In this document: piece by piece, positions 60,207 to 64,000 of the stretch
Position numbering within the stretch: the first letter of the stretch is position 1
Layout: each line of letters begins with the position of its first letter
DNA from: Perlucidibaca sp.
Lineage (GTDB): Bacteria; Pseudomonadota; Gammaproteobacteria; Pseudomonadales; Moraxellaceae
Assembly (NCBI GenBank): GCA_023265995.1
Contig: JAHFSA010000005.1
Coordinates: forward strand, 62,001 to 126,000
DNA length: 64,000 nt
Direction: 5' to 3'
The notes under the pieces: generated by a model
Databases searched by the model: none
The model's input: the letters and a program-made list of their open reading frames with translations, nothing else
Told to the model about the DNA's origin: nothing
Program-made: the position numbers and the translations under genes

Positions 60207-61010
60207 ATGCCCTTTGCCCTCTCTTCGTCACGTCGCCTGCTCGTCGCCGGCCTGCTCGGCATGCTTGCCGTGCCGGCACTGGCGGCACCGCGAGTGACTG
60301 CCGAGAAGATCATCGGCACGCCGCAACAAATGCGCCAGGCCGCGCTCATCGGCTCCGCCGAGGCGCAATACAACCTCGGTGTCATGTACTACAACGGCGA
60401 TGGCGTGGTGCGTAATCGCCAGAAAGCCGCCGAATGGTTCACCCGCGCCGCCAACCAGGGCATGGCCCGCGCCCAGTACAACCTGGGCGCCCTCTACGCC
60501 AGCGGCATCGGCGTCAAGCGTGACTTCCGCGTTGCCAACACCTGGTTCCGCATGGCCGCCGACCAGAACTACGCCCCCGCGCTCTACGCCCTGGGCATGG
60601 CCTATTTCGACGGCAAGGGCATAGCCCAGGATCCGGTGCGCGCCGCCGAGCTGATCGAGCGCGCCGCCGAAATCGGCTCGGCTGCCGCGCAGAACAACCT
60701 CGGCCTCATGTACGACCAGGGCATCGGTCTGCGCCAGAACAAGCGCAAGGCCGCCGACTGGTATGAAAAGGCCGCCAACCAGGGCATGGCCGAAGCCCAG
60801 TTCAACCTGGCCCAGATGTATTTCCTCGGCGATGGCGTGTCCAAGAACCGTCAGAAGGCTGCCATGTGGATGGAGCGCGCCTCCAACCAGGGCTATGCCA
60901 AGGCCATGCGCCATCTCGGCGACATGTACCTGAACGGCGACGGCGTGCCGCAGGATGCTGTCCGCGCCCGCGACCTCTATCTCCGCGCCGGTGCTGCCTC
61001 GGTTGAGTAG
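60207..61010 (+). CDS. secreted Sel1-repeat protein
   Basis: A 267-residue protein with a signal peptide (RRLLVAGLLGMLAVPALAAP) and about six Sel1 (TPR-like) repeats of 36 residues, recognisable as AEAQYNLGVMYYNGDGV, ARAQYNLGALYASGIGV, APALYALGMAYFDGKGI, AAAQNNLGLMYDQGIGL, AEAQFNLAQMYFLGDGV and AKAMRHLGDMYLNGDGV. Such periplasmic solenoids bind proteins; the partner is unknown. AGGA precedes the ATG. An intrinsic terminator follows. Confidence 0.9.
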   Translation: MPFALSSSRRLLVAGLLGMLAVPALAAPRVTAEKIIGTPQQMRQAALIGSAEAQYNLGVMYYNGDGVVRNRQKAAEWFTRAANQGMARAQYNLGALYASGIGVKRDFRVANTWFRMAADQNYAPALYALGMAYFDGKGIAQDPVRAAELIERAAEIGSAAAQNNLGLMYDQGIGLRQNKRKAADWYEKAANQGMAEAQFNLAQMYFLGDGVSKNRQKAAMWMERASNQGYAKAMRHLGDMYLNGDGVPQDAVRARDLYLRAGAASVE

Positions 61011-61029
61011 ACAGGCGGCTGCAGACAGC

Positions 61030-61066
61030 AAAAGGCCCCGATCTCGTCAGAGACCGGGGCCTTTTT
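61030..61066 (+). terminator. rho-independent terminator
   Basis: AAAAGGCCCCG pairs with CGGGGCCTTTT (inner TCTC/GAGA also pairs) and ends in TTTTT. It lies 20 bp after the Sel1 gene; in the convergent gap it can also stop transcription from rubB. Confidence 0.85.
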
Positions 61067-61081
61067 CATGACCAGCCGTGA

Positions 61082-62239
61082 TCAGGCGAGGATGGGCGGC
61101 AGCGCGCGCGCGAGCTCCGTCTTCACCTTCATGTCGGTGGCAAAGCTGCCGGTCAGGGCAAAGCCCAGAAGCTGGCCGGAGGGCGCCAGGAACGACGCCT
61201 TGACGTTGTTGCCGTCGGCCTCGATCTCCCAGCCGCCAGCGGTACCCGGAGCCACCGGCGCGACCACCACCGGACACACCGGCGTCTTGATCTGCACCGG
61301 CATGGCCGGATAGTTCACCGGCGTCGGCTGACCGGCCAGGGTCTTGGCCAGGGCACGCGCGGCAGCCATCAGCGGCAGCACGTACATGAGCACCTTGCCT
61401 TCGACCTCGGCGCAATCACCGAGCGCGTAGATGTGCTCGTCGCTGGTCTGCAACAGGCGATTGGTGACGATGCCGCGCTCGACCTTGAGACCGACATGAT
61501 GCGCCAGCGCCACACGCGGACGCAGACCGATGGCCGACAGCACCAGGTCGGCATCGACGGTCTTGCCATCGGACAGGGTCACGCGCACGCCATCACCATT
61601 CTTGTCGACCGCGGTCACACCCGGGCCGAAATGGAAATGCACGCCGAGGCTGGCCAGACCGTTGCCAACCGCCTGCGAGGCACGCTCGGGCAGCAGCGTC
61701 GGCAGGGCACGCCCCATGGGTTCGACCAGCTCCACGACATAGCCGCTGGCCGCCAGGTCATTGGCGAATTCACAGCCGATGAGGCCGCCACCAATGATGA
61801 GCACCTTCTTGCCGGCAGCACCCAGGGTGTCGCGGAAACGGCCGTAATCCTCGAGGTCGTTGACCGTGTAGACACGCTCACCGCCATCGCCGCCCAGAGG
61901 CGGACGGAAGACATCGGCGCCGACGGCGAACACCAGGTCGCCATACTCGACGACCTCGGCACCGATAGTGATGGTGCGTGCGGCACGATCAATCGCGAAC
62001 ACCTCGGTGTTGGCGCGGACAGTGGCGTTGAGCTGCTTCGCCATGTCCTCGGCCGAGGCCATGCCCAGGTCATCCGCCGACTTGCCCTTGCTCAGGCCGT
62101 TCGACAGCATGGGCTTGGAGTAGCTGCGGCCGTCATCCTGCGTGATGAGCCAGAGCGGACGGTCGGCATCCAGCTTGCGGAACTCGCGGGCCAGCGTGTA
62201 ACCGGCCAGACCGGTACCCAGGATGATCAGCGGCTGCAT
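61082..62239 (-). CDS. rubB: rubredoxin-NAD(+) reductase
   Basis: A 385-residue FAD/NAD(P)H-dependent reductase. The FAD motif IILGTGLAGYTLARE opens the protein. VLIIGGGLIGCEFANDL is the NAD site, and HIYALGDCAEVEG the second FAD motif. It passes electrons from NADH to rubredoxin. The ATG at 62239 is 3 bp after the rubA stop. In alkane users the pair serves alkane hydroxylase; here, with rubrerythrin upstream, peroxide reduction is equally likely. Confidence 0.93.
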   Translation of the reverse strand: MQPLIILGTGLAGYTLAREFRKLDADRPLWLITQDDGRSYSKPMLSNGLSKGKSADDLGMASAEDMAKQLNATVRANTEVFAIDRAARTITIGAEVVEYGDLVFAVGADVFRPPLGGDGGERVYTVNDLEDYGRFRDTLGAAGKKVLIIGGGLIGCEFANDLAASGYVVELVEPMGRALPTLLPERASQAVGNGLASLGVHFHFGPGVTAVDKNGDGVRVTLSDGKTVDADLVLSAIGLRPRVALAHHVGLKVERGIVTNRLLQTSDEHIYALGDCAEVEGKVLMYVLPLMAAARALAKTLAGQPTPVNYPAMPVQIKTPVCPVVVAPVAPGTAGGWEIEADGNNVKASFLAPSGQLLGFALTGSFATDMKVKTELARALPPILA

Positions 62240-62242
62240 CAC

Positions 62243-62407
62243 TCAGATCTCCACCATCTCGAAATCTTCCTTGCCCACGCCGCAGTCCGGGCAGACCCAG
62301 TCAGCCGGAATTTCGGCCCAGAGGGTGCCTGCCGGGATGCCATCCCAAGGCATGCCAACGGCCTCGTCATAGACAAAACCACACACGATGCATTGCCACT
62401 TCTTCAT
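62243..62407 (-). CDS. rubA: rubredoxin (54 aa)
   Basis: Read directly from the minus strand: begins [18 protein letters not shown] and ends [16 protein letters not shown]. The four iron ligands are in CIVCG and CPDCG. AGGTG precedes the ATG. It carries electrons between rubB and an acceptor. The next gene, rubB, starts 3 bp later. The 54-residue size and KEDFE ending match the AlkG2-type single-domain rubredoxins of Pseudomonas and Alcanivorax. Confidence 0.95.
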   Translation of the reverse strand: MKKWQCIVCGFVYDEAVGMPWDGIPAGTLWAEIPADWVCPDCGVGKEDFEMVEI

Positions 62408-62458
62408 GATTCACCTCACTGGTTCGATTCAAATTCGTCCATACGCTACGCGGGGACT

Positions 62459-62472
62459 ATTGCCTTGGCAAT
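62459..62472. promoter_or_regulatory. 14-bp palindrome upstream of rubA
   Basis: ATTGCC-TT-GGCAAT is perfectly symmetric and lies 52 bases before the rubA start, between rubA and rubrerythrin. It includes a TTGCCA that may act as a -35, so rubAB may have its own promoter and operator. Confidence 0.4.
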
Positions 62473-62504
62473 CTTGACCGGGCGTAATGGTACATCAATA
62501 GCTG

Positions 62505-62978
62505 TCAGCCCTGTGTATTCGCCAGAACCTGCTTGTAGTGATTGGCATGACGCTCTTCCACCTTGGCGAGCGCGGCGAAGCGCTTTTCGGCCTTGAGCAG
62601 GGCCTTCTGGAACCACTCGGCATGCTCGATCGACTCGGAGATCTGCTCGCTGAACTCGCGCACGGCTTCGGGCTGATTCTCGGCCGCAGCGGTCTCGCGG
62701 AACTTCGGGTACATCTCGGTGTACTCGTAGGTTTCGCCGGCAATCGCGATCTCCAGCATCTTCGCCGGGGTCAGCGCCTCCCTGGGGTAGAGGATGTCGA
62801 GGTGACCGAACGCATGCTGGATTTCCTGCGCTGCCGTCTCCTCGAAGGCAGCGGCAGTGGCCTCGTCGCCCATGGCGCGCGCCAGCTTCGCGAAGTAGCT
62901 GTACTTCATGTAGGCCATGGACTCGCCAGCAAAGGCGGCTTCGAGATTCCTGCCGGTCACGGTGACATTGATCTTCAT
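62505..62978 (-). CDS. rubrerythrin family protein without rubredoxin domain
   Basis: A 157-residue four-helix diiron protein. Ligands fit the rubrerythrin pattern: FAGESMAYMKYSYFAKLA, AAQEIQHAFGHLDIL, EIAIAGETYEYTEMYP and ISESIEHAEWFQKALL. The C-terminal rubredoxin domain of classical rubrerythrin is missing, but a separate rubredoxin gene follows. It probably reduces hydrogen peroxide with electrons from rubA/rubB. GAGGAG precedes the ATG at 62978. An OxyR-like half-site and a promoter lie upstream, in the gap shared with ubiC. Confidence 0.92.
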   Translation of the reverse strand: MKINVTVTGRNLEAAFAGESMAYMKYSYFAKLARAMGDEATAAAFEETAAQEIQHAFGHLDILYPREALTPAKMLEIAIAGETYEYTEMYPKFRETAAAENQPEAVREFSEQISESIEHAEWFQKALLKAEKRFAALAKVEERHANHYKQVLANTQG

Positions 62979-63036
62979 GGTGCTGCTCCTCATCTGCTCT
63001 GGATCGGGATGCGACGACACACCCCGGGACAGGCTC

Positions 63037-63066
63037 AGAATAGGTAAATGTCGTGATCGCATCCAA
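63037..63066 (-). promoter_or_regulatory. sigma70 promoter for rubrerythrin
   Basis: On the minus strand TTGGAT (63066-63061) and TATTCT (63042-63037) with 18 bp between, 58 bases before the start codon. Confidence 0.55.
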
Positions 63067-63087
63067 TGGATTAAGTTGTATTTATTG

Positions 63088-63102
63088 ATAGCCAAAAACT
63101 AT
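63088..63102. promoter_or_regulatory. OxyR-like half-site upstream of rubrerythrin
   Basis: ATAGCCAAAAACTAT matches 9 of 10 fixed positions of ATAGntnnnanCTAT. It lies 22 bp upstream of the -35 of the rubrerythrin promoter, a distance compatible with activation. Confidence 0.45.
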
Positions 63103-63171
63103 TTAAATGCTGACCGCGCCAACCCCTGCCGACTTGCGCCGGCGCGGCCACCCCGGCATGCTCGCGCCACC

Positions 63172-63708
63172 ATGCCTATCCGCCCCCTTACGTCGCGCTG
63201 GCCGCACCCCAAGCGCTGGCTGGCCTCGCACCAGCGCTGGCTGCAGCCGCCTCCCGCCGACCTTTCAAGCTGGCTCGACGAGCCCGGCTCGCTGACCGCA
63301 CGCCTGGTGGCACTGGCGCATGGGCATTTCCGCGTTCAGGTGCTGACCGAAGGCTGGGCGCGTCCGACCCGTGAAGAGTGCCGCTGCCTGGGCCTGAGCG
63401 GGCGCGAATATGCCTGGGTGCGCGAGGTCGTGCTGATCGGCCATGATCAGGTCTGGGTGCAGGCCCGCTCCATTCTGCCGCGCAGCAGCCTGGCCGGAGT
63501 CGGCCGCCGCCTCACTCGACTCGGCAACCGCTCGCTCGGCGGCCTGCTGTTCCGCGACCCGGCCCTGCAGCGCGGCGACATCAACACGGCCCGCCTGACG
63601 CTGGCCGGGCAGACGGTGTGGGCGCGCCGCTCCAAACTCATGCTGCACGGTCATCCCGTACTGGTCGCCGAAGCCTTCCTGCCGGCATTGCTGACGCGCT
63701 CCGCCTGA
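63172..63708 (+). CDS. ubiC: chorismate lyase
   Basis: A 178-residue UbiC protein that splits chorismate into 4-hydroxybenzoate and pyruvate, the first step toward ubiquinone. The substrate-binding block is VREVVLIGHDQVWVQARSIL (Arg). GLLFRDPALQRGDI and the C-terminal VLVAEAFLPALL (Glu) complete it. The ATG at 63172 gives a usual length; the frame is open far upstream but there is no support for use. It is divergent from rubrerythrin. ubiA is expected downstream in many relatives but is not the next gene here. Confidence 0.9.
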   Translation: MPIRPLTSRWPHPKRWLASHQRWLQPPPADLSSWLDEPGSLTARLVALAHGHFRVQVLTEGWARPTREECRCLGLSGREYAWVREVVLIGHDQVWVQARSILPRSSLAGVGRRLTRLGNRSLGGLLFRDPALQRGDINTARLTLAGQTVWARRSKLMLHGHPVLVAEAFLPALLTRSA

Positions 63709-63800
63709 CACGAACTGTCACGACAAACCGGCTTGCCACGTCGCAAACACCTGCGTTAACTTGCCATTCAAGCAACCAGACTTGCCAGGAAGGCAAACCC

Positions 63801-64000
63801 ATGGAAAGGGAATACGCCCTGATAGGCAGCATCTATGATGCCTCGCTGAACAAGAGCCTGTGGCCCGAGGTCATGGCCGGACTGGCTGACGTCTGCGATG
63901 CCGACACCTCCGGCATTGCCGGCATCGACTCGCTGAACCCCGAGTACAACCTCTTCTACTACCACGGCTTCTCCAACGAACTGCTCATGGAAATGTTCCA
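63801..64000 (+). CDS. N-terminal part of a probable LuxR-type regulator (runs off the window)
   Basis: The first 66 residues (MEREYALIGSIYDASLNKSL, then WPEVMAGLADVCDADTSGIA) resemble the sensory N-terminus of a family of LuxR-type helix-turn-helix regulators common in Alcanivorax-like bacteria. The DNA-binding part would lie beyond the window. AGGAAGG precedes the ATG. The assignment rests on the opening only and is tentative. Confidence 0.5.
   Translation, partial: MEREYALIGSIYDASLNKSLWPEVMAGLADVCDADTSGIAGIDSLNPEYNLFYYHGFSNELLMEMF

Overview
The window is a GC-rich (about 65% by eye) stretch of a gammaproteobacterial chromosome, coding-dense, with no rRNA, tRNA, CRISPR array, insertion sequence or prophage that I can see. 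Gene order points to the Pseudomonas/Alcanivorax/Nevskiales side of the class: pilT-like/yggS-proC-yggT-yggU-metX-metW-rdgB-hemW, gshB-(tonB-like)-yqgE-ruvX-pyrB-pyrC', gmk-rpoZ-spoT, and oxyR-recG followed by rubredoxin genes and ubiC. Together with many lipid-acting enzymes, this fits an aerobic hydrocarbon-, lipid- or steroid-using bacterium (Nevskiales/Solimonadaceae-like is my best guess). The genus cannot be fixed from the sequence alone.

Layout. 1-5.8 kb: end of an unknown protein, a cNMP-domain patatin phospholipase, a coupled pair of unknown genes, YaiI, a GST, and an antitoxin-toxin-TfoX operon. 5.9-12.8 kb (minus strand): the conserved housekeeping run proC to hemW, with a second toxin-antitoxin pair inserted between rdgB and hemW. 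12.9-22.1 kb: a PilT/YggR ATPase, pyrimidine genes (including a dihydroorotase homologue without its catalytic histidines), ruvX, yqgE, an SDR, a TonB-like protein, a methyltransferase, gshB and pyrE. 22.3-28.97 kb: small accessory genes, namely a secreted protein, OsmC, an MHS transporter, pirin, a low-GC GIY-YIG protein, a haloalkane dehalogenase, a VOC protein, exonuclease III and a methyltransferase.

29-41 kb: lipid and xenobiotic enzymes (two PF10118 diiron-type proteins, an alpha/beta-hydrolase-SDR fusion, an M24-fold protein, MAPEG, PlsC-type acyltransferase, alpha/beta hydrolases, DUF445), interleaved with rph and yicC. 40.8-50 kb: a beta-oxidation locus made of an SCP-x-like thiolase, a 1011-residue MFE-2-like protein with three SCP2 domains and an acyl-CoA dehydrogenase. 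Two AraC regulators, a TetR regulator and a histidine-box hydroxylase sit beside it. 50-57 kb: gmk, rpoZ, spoT, an inverted ridA, a secreted alpha/beta hydrolase lipoprotein and an epimerase. 57-64 kb: oxyR, recG, a Sel1 protein, then a rubrerythrin-rubredoxin-rubredoxin reductase operon, ubiC and the start of a probable regulator.

The most unusual feature is a pair of intergenic repeats about 235 bp long, near 29.0 kb and 53.4 kb. They share a core that I align at 121 of 128 positions and carry an identical long hairpin; both lie between convergent genes. Other points worth following are the toxin-antitoxin genes in and around the hemW operon, the triple-SCP2 multifunctional enzyme, a lipoprotein hydrolase with Ala in place of the nucleophile Ser, several palindromic operator candidates upstream of lipid genes, and OxyR-like half-sites near oxyR and rubrerythrin.
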